NCBI RefSeq assembly: GCF_007859755.1
Contig: NZ_SJPF01000001.1
Coordinates: 1,228,082 to 1,292,081, forward strand
Length of the DNA stretch: 64,000 nt
Direction: 5' to 3'
Source of the DNA: Blastopirellula retiformator
GTDB taxonomy: Bacteria > Planctomycetota > Planctomycetia > Pirellulales > Pirellulaceae
Shown: piece by piece, positions 43,073 through 55,700 of the stretch
How positions within the stretch are numbered: position 1 is the stretch's first letter
How the letters are laid out: every line of letters starts with the position of its first letter
Notes under the pieces: model-generated
The model's database searches: none
Seen by the model: the letters and a program-made list of their open reading frames with translations, nothing else
What the model was told of the DNA's origin: nothing
Translations under genes and position numbers: made by a program

Positions 43073-45259
43073 GTGGCCGTCTCGCTGAAAGTACGCATCC
43101 GCCCTGATCTAAAGATCGCCCGGCAGCAGGGAACGCTGGAGCCCCGCTTTGTGGTGAAGGATCCGGTGACGCTGCGCTACTTCTATTTCGGCGAGCATGA
43201 GATGTTCATCATGCGGCGTCTCGATGGCCAGATGTCGGTCGCCGAGATTCAAGATGCGTACCAAGAGGAATACGCCCCGCTGAAAATTCGCCCGGTCGAG
43301 ATTCATACGTTTTGCCATTCGCTGCATTCCCGGGGCCTGGCGATCGCCGGAGTCGCGGGACAGACGAAGCAACTGTTAGAACGGGCCGAACGAGATCGCC
43401 TTTGGCGGTGGTCGACGGCGCCGTTGTCGGTTCTGTCGATCCGCTTGCCCGGCGTTGATCCAGATCGGTCGCTCGATGCGGTCGCTCCCTATTTCGCCTG
43501 GCTGTTTCAAAAGACGACGGTGATCGCCGTGCTGACGATTGCCAGCGTGCTGGGTTTGCTGGGGCTGCTACATGTCGAGGAGATCTTCCGGCGCCTGCCG
43601 ACAATGCAGTCGCTGTTTCAGGGAGAAAACCTGCTGTGGATGGCGATCGCCCTGGGCTTGGTCAAGATTTTGCACGAACTGGGGCATGCGCTCGCCTGCA
43701 AACGCTTTGGAGGCGAGTGCCATCAGATTGGCGTGATGTTGTTGGCGTTCGTTCCTTGTTTGTACTGCGACGTTTCGGACGCGTGGCTGCTGCCCGACCG
43801 AAACCGCCGGATGTTCGTATCGGCGGCAGGAATGTATGTCGAGTTGATCGTCGCGTCGCTCTGTGCGGTGCTGTGGTATTTCAGCGAGCCGGGCGTCGTG
43901 CAGTCGATCTGCTTCAGCGTGATGCTGGTCGCCAGCGTCAGTACGCTCGTGGTTAACGGCAATCCCTTGATGCGCTACGACGGCTACTATATTTTCGCCG
44001 ACTGGGTCGACGTGCCGAACCTGTCGCAGCAAGCGAGCGAAGCGATTCGCCGTCCGCTGCTGCGGTTCTTTACCAGGCGCGACTTGGACGAAATGCCGTT
44101 TGACGCGAACCCCCGGTTCTTGCAGGCGTATGGGATCGCCGCGCTCGTTTACCGCACGATGGTGATCGGCGTACTGGTGTGGTTCGTCTATAAAATGTTG
44201 AAGGCGAACGATCTGACGCCGCTGGGCGATCTGGTCGTCGTGTTGGTAATCGCAGGCTTGCTGTTTCAGCCAGCGATTCGATTTTTCCGCTGGTGGAACC
44301 GACCGATGGCGATGCGCGAAGTTCGAGGAAAACGCCTGGCGATTGCGGCCGTCGTAGGCGCCTTTGTCTTGTTGGGCTTAGCGCAGATCCGCTGGGCGGC
44401 TCGCGTTCAGACCCCGGTGCTGGCGCAATTGGCCGAGTCGCAAATGATCTACGTGCCGGTCGAAGGCAGGATCGAATCGACCGTCGCGGCCGGCCAGCAT
44501 GTCGTTGCCGGCGAGACGCTGGCGAAACTAGTCAACGATGATCTCGACTTGCGGCGGGTCGAACTGACCGGCGATGTGAGCGAGCAGCGGCAGCATGTCG
44601 AGAATCTCCGTCGCCAGCTGAACAATGATCGATCCGTCGCGGCGCAGATTCCAGCCGCCGAGGCGGTACTGGCCGACCTGCAAAGACAGCTAGACGTGGT
44701 CAGCCGCGATGCCGAGCGACTGACCATCAAGTCGCCCAGCGACGGCGTGGTGATGCCGCCGCCGCTGCGAGTGGAAGAGGGGCAAAGCCAACGGCAGTTG
44801 CCAAGTTGGACCGGCACGCCGCTTCAGCAGCAGAATCGGGGCGCGCTGCTGCAGCGAGGCGATCTGTTGGCGATCGTCGCCGAGAGCAACCAGATGGAAG
44901 CCCAACTGCTGATCCACCAGCGCGACGTCGACCTAGTGAATGTTGGCGACGAGGTGAAGCTGCTGTTTGACGGACTAACTGGCTCGACGATTCAAGGGAA
45001 GATCGTCGAGATCTCCCGCGATGAGGTGATCGCCGCTCCGCGCAATTTGGCCCAAGACGCCCAGTTGCCGGTTGAGGAAGGGGAGGCGGGCGAAATGTCG
45101 CTGGTCGAACGTTCGTATCAGGCGACCGTCCAGCTCGACTCGGTCCCAATCAAGCTGTTGCCAGGCACCCGGGGCAAAGCGGTCGTGCTGGGGCGTTCGC
45201 TCTCGCTCGGCCAACGGATCTCGCGGTGGATCAGCGGCAACTTCCGGTTCGAGCTGTAA
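43073..45259 (+). CDS. PqqD-like / M50 metalloprotease / HlyD fusion membrane protein
   Basis: The 728-residue protein has an N-terminal PqqD-like domain (residues 10-95: DPVTLRYFYFGEHEMFIMRRLDGQMS, usually a peptide-binding wHTH). The site-2-protease-like membrane region carries HELGH at 201-205 and NPLMRYDG at 297-304, the zinc and aspartate ligands. After more helices to about 445, an HlyD half follows (VPVEGRIESTVAAGQHVVAGE, a coiled coil 485-535, IKSPSDGVVMPPP). Proteins of this build (YydH/SpaN-like, with PqqD) occur with peptide export in planctomycetes and elsewhere; the activity is untested. The start is a GTG, 2 bp after the previous stop. Confidence 0.88.
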   Translation: MAVSLKVRIRPDLKIARQQGTLEPRFVVKDPVTLRYFYFGEHEMFIMRRLDGQMSVAEIQDAYQEEYAPLKIRPVEIHTFCHSLHSRGLAIAGVAGQTKQLLERAERDRLWRWSTAPLSVLSIRLPGVDPDRSLDAVAPYFAWLFQKTTVIAVLTIASVLGLLGLLHVEEIFRRLPTMQSLFQGENLLWMAIALGLVKILHELGHALACKRFGGECHQIGVMLLAFVPCLYCDVSDAWLLPDRNRRMFVSAAGMYVELIVASLCAVLWYFSEPGVVQSICFSVMLVASVSTLVVNGNPLMRYDGYYIFADWVDVPNLSQQASEAIRRPLLRFFTRRDLDEMPFDANPRFLQAYGIAALVYRTMVIGVLVWFVYKMLKANDLTPLGDLVVVLVIAGLLFQPAIRFFRWWNRPMAMREVRGKRLAIAAVVGAFVLLGLAQIRWAARVQTPVLAQLAESQMIYVPVEGRIESTVAAGQHVVAGETLAKLVNDDLDLRRVELTGDVSEQRQHVENLRRQLNNDRSVAAQIPAAEAVLADLQRQLDVVSRDAERLTIKSPSDGVVMPPPLRVEEGQSQRQLPSWTGTPLQQQNRGALLQRGDLLAIVAESNQMEAQLLIHQRDVDLVNVGDEVKLLFDGLTGSTIQGKIVEISRDEVIAAPRNLAQDAQLPVEEGEAGEMSLVERSYQATVQLDSVPIKLLPGTRGKAVVLGRSLSLGQRISRWISGNFRFEL

Positions 45260-45285
45260 CGTAGTAGAGCGGTTTTCTTCAATCT

Positions 45286-45443
45286 TTAGCAGTCCGTTGA
45301 TTTTCTCAACGGGCTGCTGGATCGTAGGGATGCGATCCCAAAATAGCGACGTAAGTCGTTATTTTGCGAGCCGCGAAGAGCGATGCTCTGAGCCTGGCGA
45401 GGTTGAAAAATGCCACGAGGGCATTTTTCAACAGGCAGCTAGC
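45286..45443 (+). repeat. 157-bp palindromic repeat, family 2, copy 2
   Basis: It matches the copy at 28291-28447 over the full length, with a small number of substitutions that mostly fall in loops or keep stems paired. It lies 27 bp after the PqqD-M50 gene stop, again immediately 3' of a plus-strand gene. The rest of the gap to 45583 shows no gene. Confidence 0.85.
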
Positions 45444-45583
45444 GTTCTGGCTGGTTGCGGCCGCGCTGGTCGGCGTTGACCTGCATTGACGAATCTTGAG
45501 GAATTCGCCTGCTTCGGTCGCCTTGACCAGCTTGCCTCACCAACGCCAGAAACGCTACAGCTATCAGAAAAACGCGCTAGACG

Positions 45584-46372
45584 CTACGGCAGGACGAACG
45601 CGGCGCCGGTGTAGAAGGTTCCCATGTAGACCGCTCCGCGCCAGCTCCAGGGGAGCCCGTGCCGATCGTGCGGGTTGCAGTCGCCGGGGCGATAGTGGCC
45701 CAAGGTGTAGATCCGTTCGCAGGGAGGATTCACGCCGATCTTGTAGGGCAACATGATCGTGTTGGCGAAGAAGTGGGCGGCCGACACGGCTGGCTGAATG
45801 ACGCGATGGCGATTGCCGTAGCGCTCAAGATTGACTTCTTCAAAATAGAGCGGCTGGTGGTAAAAGGCGGGGGCTTCCCACATGGCGACCGAAGGCGCCC
45901 AGGGGCGCTGCACGCCGTAGATGGTGTCGACTTCGGGATACTCGGCGAACAGTTCGGCGGCGACGTTGGCCGGCAGCTTCACCTGGTGATTGGGGCCGGT
46001 CTGGATTTCGGGATCGCGGTAGCCGGTGTTGATCGTGTAGGTGTCGGCCGGGCGACGTTCGAGCAGCGTCTGCAGTTGCTCCGGCGTCATGTGCTTGAAC
46101 GGATCCTTGCCGTCGGAGACCGACCGATAAAGCTCGCCATAGCGTTCGCCAGGGGGAAGAATATCGTCTTCGGTGACCATCGTTCCTTTGGGGATGATCT
46201 CGTCAGGCGCCGGGTCGACCGGTCCCAGTTGGGGCGTCTCGGTCGGTTGGACAAACGCGGCGGGACGAATGCGAAACGGAGTTGCGGGACCTTCGGCGCA
46301 AACCTGCCCGCCAGCCAGCAGGGCTCCGCAGAGGGGTAGGGCGAACAGGCAGATCGTGTGGAAGTGACGCAT
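45584..46372 (-). CDS. Secreted protein of unknown function
   Basis: The 262-residue protein has a signal peptide (HTICLFALPLCGALLAGGQVCAEG). A proline-rich region follows, then KLPANVAAELFAEYPEVDTIYGVQRPWAPSV, in which a conserved-looking core continues with WEAPAFYHQPLYFEEVNLERYG, and the end is LPWSWRGAVYMGTFYTGAAF. I recognise only planctomycete hypothetical proteins of this style. No catalytic motif is seen. It is convergent with the HlyD operon and divergent from the giant protein gene. Confidence 0.7.
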   Translation of the reverse strand: MRHFHTICLFALPLCGALLAGGQVCAEGPATPFRIRPAAFVQPTETPQLGPVDPAPDEIIPKGTMVTEDDILPPGERYGELYRSVSDGKDPFKHMTPEQLQTLLERRPADTYTINTGYRDPEIQTGPNHQVKLPANVAAELFAEYPEVDTIYGVQRPWAPSVAMWEAPAFYHQPLYFEEVNLERYGNRHRVIQPAVSAAHFFANTIMLPYKIGVNPPCERIYTLGHYRPGDCNPHDRHGLPWSWRGAVYMGTFYTGAAFVLP

Positions 46373-46751
46373 CCTTCGTCTTCACCATGCAATTGCGAAA
46401 GGGGCCGAGAGACTCCGTCTTCCTTCGATCGGCAATTGGCCGGTGGGTAGTCCAGCGAAGGTGGCCGGGGGCGGTCCAGCTTCCGCAGATTTGGCAAATT
46501 CAGCCCTGTCGGTGAGGCAAAACGGGCCGATCAGAACGAGTTGCGCGATTTTGGCGTCCGAATGCCGTAGGAATGAGGGAAATGGAGCGGTCCTTCGTTG
46601 ACATTCCCAAAAACGTAATTTGAATGAGAAAATACGTATCTTTTGACGGCTAGGGGGGTTAAGTGCGGCACACGCATCCCTCGCTGGCAGTGTTTTCTGA
46701 CCGCGCGCCGCTCACGCCCCCGCTGAGCGATTGACCGAGGGACGCTACCGA
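46373..46751. other. Regulatory gap before the giant gene
   Basis: About 380 bp without genes. A perfect TTGACA at 46598-46603 faces the giant gene but no good -10 is found at 16-18 bases. A GAGGGA site lies about 10 bases before the ATG at 46752. Confidence 0.4.
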
Positions 46752-49700
46752 ATGAACCGCAAGCGAGTCTTCTCGCGCAAGCAGAAACGGAAATCGCGCG
46801 GCGGCGATAGCAGTGCCGGCAAGCGGTTCTTTGATCAGTTCGACACCAAGCTCCGTTTTCGAGAGCTGGAGCCGCGGATGGTGTTGAGCGCGACCGCGAT
46901 GGTCGACGGCAGCGGCATCTTGCAAATCACCGCCGATGCGGACAACGACGCGGTCACCGTCACCTACTCCGATTCGGGCCCCGATACGCTGTTTGAGGTG
47001 CGGGATCAAAACAACGTCTTGTTGGCCGACGGCAAGGCGAGCGAAGTGCAGGGCATCGCCATGGTCGACACCGGGGGCGTGCATGAGAATCAATCGCTCA
47101 CGTTGATCGATAACAGCGTCTTAATCGACCCCAATCTGAGTGAAGGCCTGATCGCGAAAGGGATTGAAGGGGTTACATTTCAGGGCGCGGTCTTGGGAGA
47201 CTCTTTCACCGTCGCCAAGTTCGTCTCGGTCGAGGGCGACACTTATGACGCCGAAGTGAATCAGACCGGGGCCGATCTGCTGACGCCGCTCGGGACGCCG
47301 GTGACGTTCACCGCAATCAACGGCGCGTCGATCGACGTCACGCTCGAGTCGACGGCGAACGAGATCTCGCAACTGAAGGTCGTCGAGGGGGGCGAAATCA
47401 AGCTCGCCACGTCGCAAGATCTGGGCGTCGCCGGCTCTACCGCCGACTTGATGCAGCTGAGCGGCCCCAAAGTTGAGCTCGGTGCGGACACGCTCGGCTC
47501 GCAGTTTGGCGCTTTGAAAATTGATCTGACCGCGGCCGGCGACATCGCCCAGAAAGGGGAAGTCGTCGTCACCGGCAATACCGATCTCGACGTGATCGGC
47601 GGGAAGGTCTTGCTGGGCAACGCTAACAACGACTTCCAGGGAGCGGTCTCGGTCAACGCCCTGAACGTTGTCGACGCCGACATGGCGACGATCGCCGATA
47701 CCAACGACCTGCAGTTGGGCGACGTGCGGGCGGCCAATCTGGTCGCGATCACCGGCGGCAACCTGACCCAGGCGGCGATGACGACGGTCGAAGTGACCGA
47801 CACGGTCGACTTTCAATTTGTGACCGCCGGCAAGACGTTTGATTTGCAGAACGCAGGAAACTTGCTCCCCTCGGGGGACGCTGATTTTCTGCTGAGCGGA
47901 CCGGAGACGCCGGAGAACTTTTACCTGCGCAATGACGCGACCGACGCTGCGATTCCGCTGGCGATTCGCACGTTGGCCGGCAGCGGCGGCTTGAATGACC
48001 TGACGCTGATCTATACGCAGAACACGACTGCGATTGCGCTGCCCAATATCGACATCACCGGCGACCTGGTCTACCAGGCCCAGGGAGTAATCGCCCAAGA
48101 CGCTTTGACGTCGATCAAGGTCGACGGCAACGCCAGTTTCAAGACGCTGGATGACGACAGCATTTATGTCGACATGGCCGACAATGAGTTCAACGTCATC
48201 TCGGCGACCGGAACGACCACCGCCAATGTGGTGATGATCAACGACAACGCTGGCGATCTCGACCTCGATCAAATCACGGCCCAATCGCTCGACGTCCAGA
48301 CGGTCGGCACGTTGGGCAACGTCGCCAATGCGGCGGTGACGGTCAGCGGCGGCGCGGTGCTGAACGGCGATACGGCGATCGACTTGGGAGGCGAATCGGG
48401 CGATTCGCTGACTTTTGGTACGTTGACGTTCACCTCGCCGGGCGGCGTCTCGATTGCCCAGGACTCCGACACGAAACTGAGCGGCGCCAGTGGGGCCGAT
48501 TCGCTGACGCTTGAGTCGACCGGCTACATTCAAAACGCCGCCAACGCCGAGGTGGTCGTCGCCAACAATGCGACGTTCATCGCCGGAACCGGCATTGCGC
48601 TGGGGAACGAGACGTCCGACAACCTGCAGTTTGGTTCGTTGACGTTTGATTCTGACTTTGGGGTTTCGATCAAAGAAGACGCCCAGACTCAGTTGAGCGG
48701 TTCCAGCCAGGCGGCGACGCTGTACCTGGAGTCAACCGGCGCGATTACCAATGCCGCCAATGCGAAACTGGTCGTCGACTACTCGGCGCAATTTCTTGCG
48801 ACCGACGGCAACAATGGCAACGCCAACAATCAAATCACGCTCGGCGATCAGCCGGGCGACACGTTCCGCTTTGGCTCGCTGCGGTTCGGCACGGTCGACG
48901 CCGTTTCGATCGCGGAAGACAACGGAATGTTGTTGGAAGGAACGAGCAACTCCGGTTCGCTCTATCTTTCGTCGACCGCCGAGATTGCAAACAAGGCGAA
49001 CGCCAAGTTGACCGTCGGGGGCAATGCCGAGTTGTCGGCCGGAACCGAGATCGACTTGGGGGATGAGACCAATGACAGTTTTCAGTTCGGTTCGCTGACC
49101 TTCGCTGGCGCCAGTGTTGCCATTGCGGAAGACGCCGCGACAGTCTTGACCGGAAGCAACACTGCAACTTCGCTCAACTTGAGTTCGACCGATACGATCA
49201 CCGACTTGGCGATGACCTCGGTGATGGTGAGCGGCTCGGCTTCGCTGACGGCCGCCAATGCAATTACGCTGGCCGACGACTCCGATACGCTGCAGGTGAC
49301 CGGACTGGCGACCTTTGAGTCAACCAACGACCAGGCGATTTCGTTAGGTGACGCGACCAGCAGCACCCAATTTGGTTCGCTCAATTTTCGTGGCGGAGCG
49401 GTCGCGATTGTCGAAACCGACGGCACGATCCTGAGCGGCGTGAATGAAGCGACCTCGCTGAGCCTGAGTTCCGGCGGTTCGATTGTCGACGCGATGACGA
49501 CGTCGGTCACCGTCACCGGTGCGGCGACTTTCGACGCGAAGGATGAGATTCTGCTGGCCAACGAGACTGGCGATCTGCTGAGTGTCGGCGGCTTGGCGAC
49601 GTTCGCCTCGGCCGATGGCGATGCGATCACGGTCGGGGGCGCCAACAGTACGACCTTGTTCGGTTCGCTGAACTTTGACGGCGGGGTCGTTACGATTCAG

Positions 49701-52700
49701 GAAGATGACGCCACGCAACTGGCGGGCGCCAACGTCGCAACATCGTTGAGTCTGACCTCGGGCGGTTCGATCACCGACGCCATGGCGACGACGGTGGAAA
49801 CGACCGGACCGGCGACCTTCGCCGCGATAGACGAAATCCTGCTCGCCGATCAGGCGGGGGACATGATCGACATCAGCGACCTGGCGACTTTCACGTCGGC
49901 CGATGATGACGCGATTACGGTAGGGGGCGCCAGTAGCACGACGTTCTTCGGCTTCCTGACGTTCGACGGCGGCGTGGTTGCGATTCAGGCCGACGGCGGA
50001 ATCACTTTGGTTGGAACCAACAACGCGACGTCGCTTGATCTGGCGGCGACCGGATCAATCACCGATGCGGCGATGACGTCGGTCGCGGTCACCGGCCCAG
50101 CGAAATTCGCCGCCAAAGATGAAGTCGTGCTGGCGAACGAGACCGATGACCTGCTCAGTGTTTCAGGAGTGGCGACGTTCAGCTCGTCCGATGGCGATGC
50201 GATCACCGTTGGCGCCAGCGACAGCACGACGCTCTTTGGCTTTTTGACGTTCGACGGCGGCGCGGTTTCGATTCAGGAAACCGATGCGACGATTCTGGCA
50301 GGCGCAAGCTCGGCGACGTCGCTTAACTTGACCTCCGGCGGTTCGATCACCGACGCGTCGATGACGACGGTCGAAGCGACTGGGGGGGTGACGCTCGCGG
50401 CCAAGGACGAAATTTTGCTGGCCAACGAGTCGGGCGATCAGCTGAAGATCGACGGTCTGGCGGTCTTCACTTCGGTTGACAGTGACGCCATCACGGTCGG
50501 CGGAGACGACAGCACGACGCTGTTTGGTTCGCTCAACTTCGATGGCGGAGCGGTGACGATCCAAGAAGATAACGCGACGCTGCTGACCGGAACGAACATG
50601 GCGTCGTCCCTCCGTTTGACGTCGGGCGGTTCGATCACCGATGCGTCGATGACGACCGTCAAAGTGACCGGCGCGGCGACTTTCGCGGCCAAAGATGAAA
50701 TCGTCCTGGCCAACGAGACTGACGATACCCTGGACGTGACGGGCCTGGCGACATTCGCCTCGGCCGATGGTGACGCGATCACGTTGGGCGCTGTTGATAG
50801 CACGACGCTGTTCGGCTTTTTGACGTTCGACGGCGGCGCCGTTTCGATCCAGGAAACCGACGCGACGATTCTAACCGGCGCCAATAAGGCGACTTCGCTG
50901 AGCTTGACTTCCAGCGGTTCGATCACCGACGCGTCGATGACCTCGGTCGAAGTGACTGGTGCGGCGAGCTTCGCCGCCAAGGATGAAATCGTGCTGGCGA
51001 ACGAGACCGACGACCTGCTGAATGTCGGCGGCTTGGCGACATTCGCCTCGTCCGACTCGGATGCGATTACTGTCGGGGATGCTGACAGCACCACCACTTT
51101 CGGTTCACTGAATTTTGACGGCGGCGGCGTCACGATCCAAGAAGACGATGCGACGCAGTTGGCGGGCGCCAACGTCGCAACATCGTTGAGTCTGACCTCG
51201 GGCGGTTCGATCACCGACGCCATGGCGACGACGGTGGAAACGACCGGACCGGCGACCTTCGCCGCGAAAGACGAAATCCTGCTCGCCGATCAGGCGGGGG
51301 ACATGATCGACATCGGCGATCTGGCGACTTTCACGTCGGCCGATGATGACGCGATCACCGTGGGGGGCGCAAGTAGCACGACGTTCTTCGGCTTCCTGAC
51401 GTTCGACGGCGGCGTCGTCGCGATCCAGGCCGATGACGGAATCACCCTGGTGGGTACTAACAACGCGACGTCGCTTGATCTGGCGGCGACCGGATCAATC
51501 ACCGACGCGTCGATGACGACGGTCGAAGTGACCGGCGCGGCCACCTTCACGGTGAAAGACGAAATCCTGCTGGCGAACGAAGCGGGCGACTGGATCAACG
51601 TGGGCGGACTGGCGAAGTTTCTTTCGGCCGACGCCGACGCGATCACCGTCGGCGGCGCGGATAGCACGACCCTGTTCGGCTCGCTGAATGTCAACGGCGG
51701 GGCGGTCTCGATTCAGGAAGACGACGCCACGCTGCTGACGGGATCGAATGAAGCGACCTCGCTCGTGCTGACCTCCGGCGGTTCGATCGCCGACGACCCG
51801 GTCACCAGCGTCGAGGTCGTCACCGACGCCACGTTTACCGCGAAAGACGAAATTCTACTGGCCGACCAAACCAGCGACTTGATCGGCGTCGGCGGCCTGG
51901 CGACATTTGTTTCGACCGATGGCGATACGATCACCGTGGGGAGCGACGATAGTACGACCTACTTCGGCTCGCTGACGTTTGACGGCGGCGCAGTTGTGAT
52001 CCGGGAAGTCGACTCGACGCTGTTAGCCGGAACTAATAACGCGACGTCGCTCGTGCTGACTTCCCTCGGTGCGATTACCGACGATTCGATGACGTCGGTC
52101 GCCGTCACCGGCGCGGCGACCTTCGCCGCCAAAGATGACATTGCACTCGCGAATGAGATGGGCGACTACCTGGAAGTCGGCGGCCTGGCGACGTTCACCT
52201 CGTCCGACAAGGACGCGATCACGGTCGGCGCCAGCGACAGTACGACGCTGTTTGGTTCGCTGACCTTTGACGGCGGCGGCGTCGTCATCCGCGAGGATGA
52301 TGCGACGATTTTGGCGGGATCGAACCAGGCGACATCGCTAGTCTTGACTTCGGCCGGCTCGATCACCGACGCGCCGCTGACCACGGTCGAGGTGAGTGGG
52401 CCTGCAACCTTGGCCGCGAAGGATGAAATTCTGCTCGCCAACGAGACCGGCGACCTGCTCGATGTCGACGGTCTGGCGACGTTCGCGTCATCCGACGGCG
52501 CCGCCATCACCGTGGGTGGCGACGACAGCACCACCTCCTTTGATCTGCTCCGTTTTTCTGGCGGAGCGGTTTCGATTCAGGAAGATGACGCGATGGCTTT
52601 GGCGGGTACCAATTCCGCCGATTCGCTCGACTTGATCTCCGCGGATGCGATCACCGACGTCGCTGGGACGACGATTGACGTCCAGAACGCCGCCACGTTT

Positions 52701-55700
52701 ACGGCCGGCGCCGCCATTACGCTGGGCGATAGCGTTGCTGACGTGATCGACATCGGTGGCCAGGCGACCTTCGTTTCGCTCGGATCCGGCGCAATCGCCG
52801 TCGGCGGCGCGAAAAGCACGACGACGTTTGCATCGCTCAACTTCGACACCGCCGGGGCGGTCGTCATTCAAGAGGACGACTCGACCCAGCTGACCGGCGC
52901 TAATATCGCCGACTCGGTCGACCTCCGCTCTGCCGGGGCGATTACCGACGACGTTGGGACGACGCTTGACGTCGCCGATTTTGCGACCTTCACGGCCGCC
53001 ACTTCGATCACACTTGCTGACAACGCAACCGACGAGATCGACATCGCCGGCTTGGCGACCTTCGTTTCGGAAGGGGCCGGGGCTATCGACGTTGGCGTCG
53101 ATACCGGACTGGCCGATGGCAGCGATAGTGGGGCGACCGTCAACTTCGGCCAGCTGAAGTTCGTCAGCGATGATGGCATGCTGGGCCGAGGCGCGGTGAC
53201 GATTCGCGAGGATTCGAGCACCGAAATCGCCGGCGACAACATGGCGTCCGATCTGTTTCTCGCTTCCGGCGGATCGATTACCGATGCCATTGGAACCAAG
53301 GTCGATGCGACTGGCTCGGCGGTCTTCATCGCGCAGAATGACATTACGCTGGCCGACAATGTCGGCGACGAGTTGACGATCGCTGGTATGGCGACGTTCA
53401 ATTCGCTGGGCGGCGGCGTTATTTCGATCGGCGACGCTGGGCTGGTCAACATCGGCATGCTCAGCTTCAGCACTAGCGGCGGGGTGGTGATCGACCAGGA
53501 TGATGCGATTCAGCTGAGCGGCGATAACGTCGCCGGCTCGCTTACGCTCACTTCCGGCGTTTCGATTACCGACAAGCCGGATACGACGCTCGACGTCGAC
53601 GGCGCTGCGACCTTCACGGCCGGAACTTTCATTGCGCTTGCCGATACCACCAACGACGTGCTCGATGTTGGCGACCTGGCGAAGTTCGTCTCGCTTGGCG
53701 CCGGGGCGATTGACGTTGGCGTTGATACCGGGCTGGCCGATGGCAGCGACAGCGGCGCGATGGTCGACTTTGGGCAATTGACGTTTGTCAGTGACGACGG
53801 AATGGGCGCCCGGGGAAATGTGACGGTTCGGGAAGATTCGAGCCTGGAAGTTGCCGGCGAGAACAAAGCGGCCGATCTCTTTCTGGCCTCGGGCGACTCG
53901 ATCACCGACGAACTGGTCACGACGATCGATGCGACCGGCGCGGCCATCATCGAGGCGCAGAACAGTATTGCGCTGGCCGATACCGTCGGCGACGAACTGA
54001 CGATCGCCGATATGACGACGTTCGTTTCGCTCGATTCGGGCGCGATCACAATTGGCGACGCTGGCCTGGCGACGTTCGGCATGCTGAACTTCAGCAGCGC
54101 CGGCGCGGTGGTGATTCAAGAGGATGATGCCACGCAACTGGCCGGCGATAATGTCGCCGGCTCGCTGTCGCTGACTTCGGCGGAGTCGATCACCGACAAG
54201 CCCGACACGACGATTGACGTGGATGATTTCGCGACCTACACCGCCGGGACGTTCATTACGCTTTCCGATACGACGAATGATGTGCTCGACGTCGGCGGGC
54301 TGGCGAAGTTCGTTTCGCTTGGCGCCGGGGCGATTGACGTGGGCGTCGATGTGGGCCTGGCGGACGGTAGCGACAGCGGGGCCGACGTCAACTTCCATCA
54401 ACTGACGTTTGTCAGCGACGACGGCATGCTTGGCCGTGGGGGGGTGACGATTCGCGAAGATTCCGCGATGGAAATCACCGGCGACAACAAAGCGTCTGAC
54501 CTGTTCCTGGCGACGGCCGATGCGCTGACCGACGAGGCGCTGACGTCGATCGATGCGACCGGCACGGCAACCTTGGAAGCGCAGAACGAAATTCTGCTGG
54601 CCGATTCTTCCGGCGACGTCCTGCATGTGGGCGACCTGGCAACTTTCACCTCGGTCAGCGGTTCGTCGATCACCGTCGGCGGCGACTTGAGCGATACGCA
54701 GTTCGGTTCGCTCACCTTCAACGGCGGCGTCGTCACGATTCAAGAAGATAACGGGACGCTGCTGGTCGGGACCAACGTCGCGTCGACGTTGAGCCTGACT
54801 TCGAGCGGCGAAATTGCCGACGGAACCGGAACTTCGGTCATGGTCAGCGGCGACGCGACCTTCACGGCGGAGGAGAAAATCACCCTGGCCGAAGATGGGG
54901 CCGATCTGCTGCAGGCGGTAGGCCTGGCGAAGTTCGTCTCGGTGGGGGGCGCCACGATCGACGTTGGCGTTGATACGGGCTTGGCCGACGGCAGCGACAG
55001 CGGAGCGACGGTCAACTTCGGGCAATTGACGTTTGTCAGCGACAATGGGTCAGGCGTTCGTGATGCGGTCGCGATTCGCGAAGACTCCGACATGGAAGTG
55101 ACCGGCGTCAATCTGGCGGCGAGTCTCTTCCTGGCGGCTGACGGCTCGATCATCCAAGTCGAAGATGGCGACGCGCTGACCGCCGACCGAATTGATCTCG
55201 ACGTGAACGGCGACGGTACGGTTGTCGGCGACGCGATTTTTGAGGCGGCAGCCGGAGGCGTGATCAACCTGTTTGGCGACACGACCGCCAATCCGCTGGG
55301 AGAACCGGTCACGACCTTCCTGGCCGAAAACAAAATTCAGAATGCCGAGTTCCGCGCAGCCGGCGGCGACTTGGCCGACGTTTTCTATCGCAACGTCAGC
55401 ACGGCGGCGCTCTTCCCGACGCTGCCGGGGACGATCACTGGCGATTTGCGGATCCAGTTTTCCAGTGCCGATATGATCATCGACGACGACGTCAACGTAG
55501 GTGATCAATTGATTCTCGAAACGCTCGGTATCGGCGGTTCGATCTCCGATATCGATGGCGTTTCGATCGCAGCGCAAGACGGCATTTTCGTCGCCGAAGG
55601 GACCATCTCGCTGGCGGATGAAGCGGCCAACAGTTTGGCGATCGACGACAACGCGTTCTTCTACGCCCGCGGCGGCGACGCGATCACCGTTGGGGCCAGC

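Noticed and set aside
46598-46603. TTGACA as a firm promoter call for the giant gene
   Set aside because: No acceptable -10 hexamer lies 16-18 bases downstream.
52488-55025. 845-codon open frame antisense to the giant gene
   Set aside because: It mirrors the repeat units and is rich in Arg/Asp from the reverse complement; the sense protein has coherent motifs throughout.
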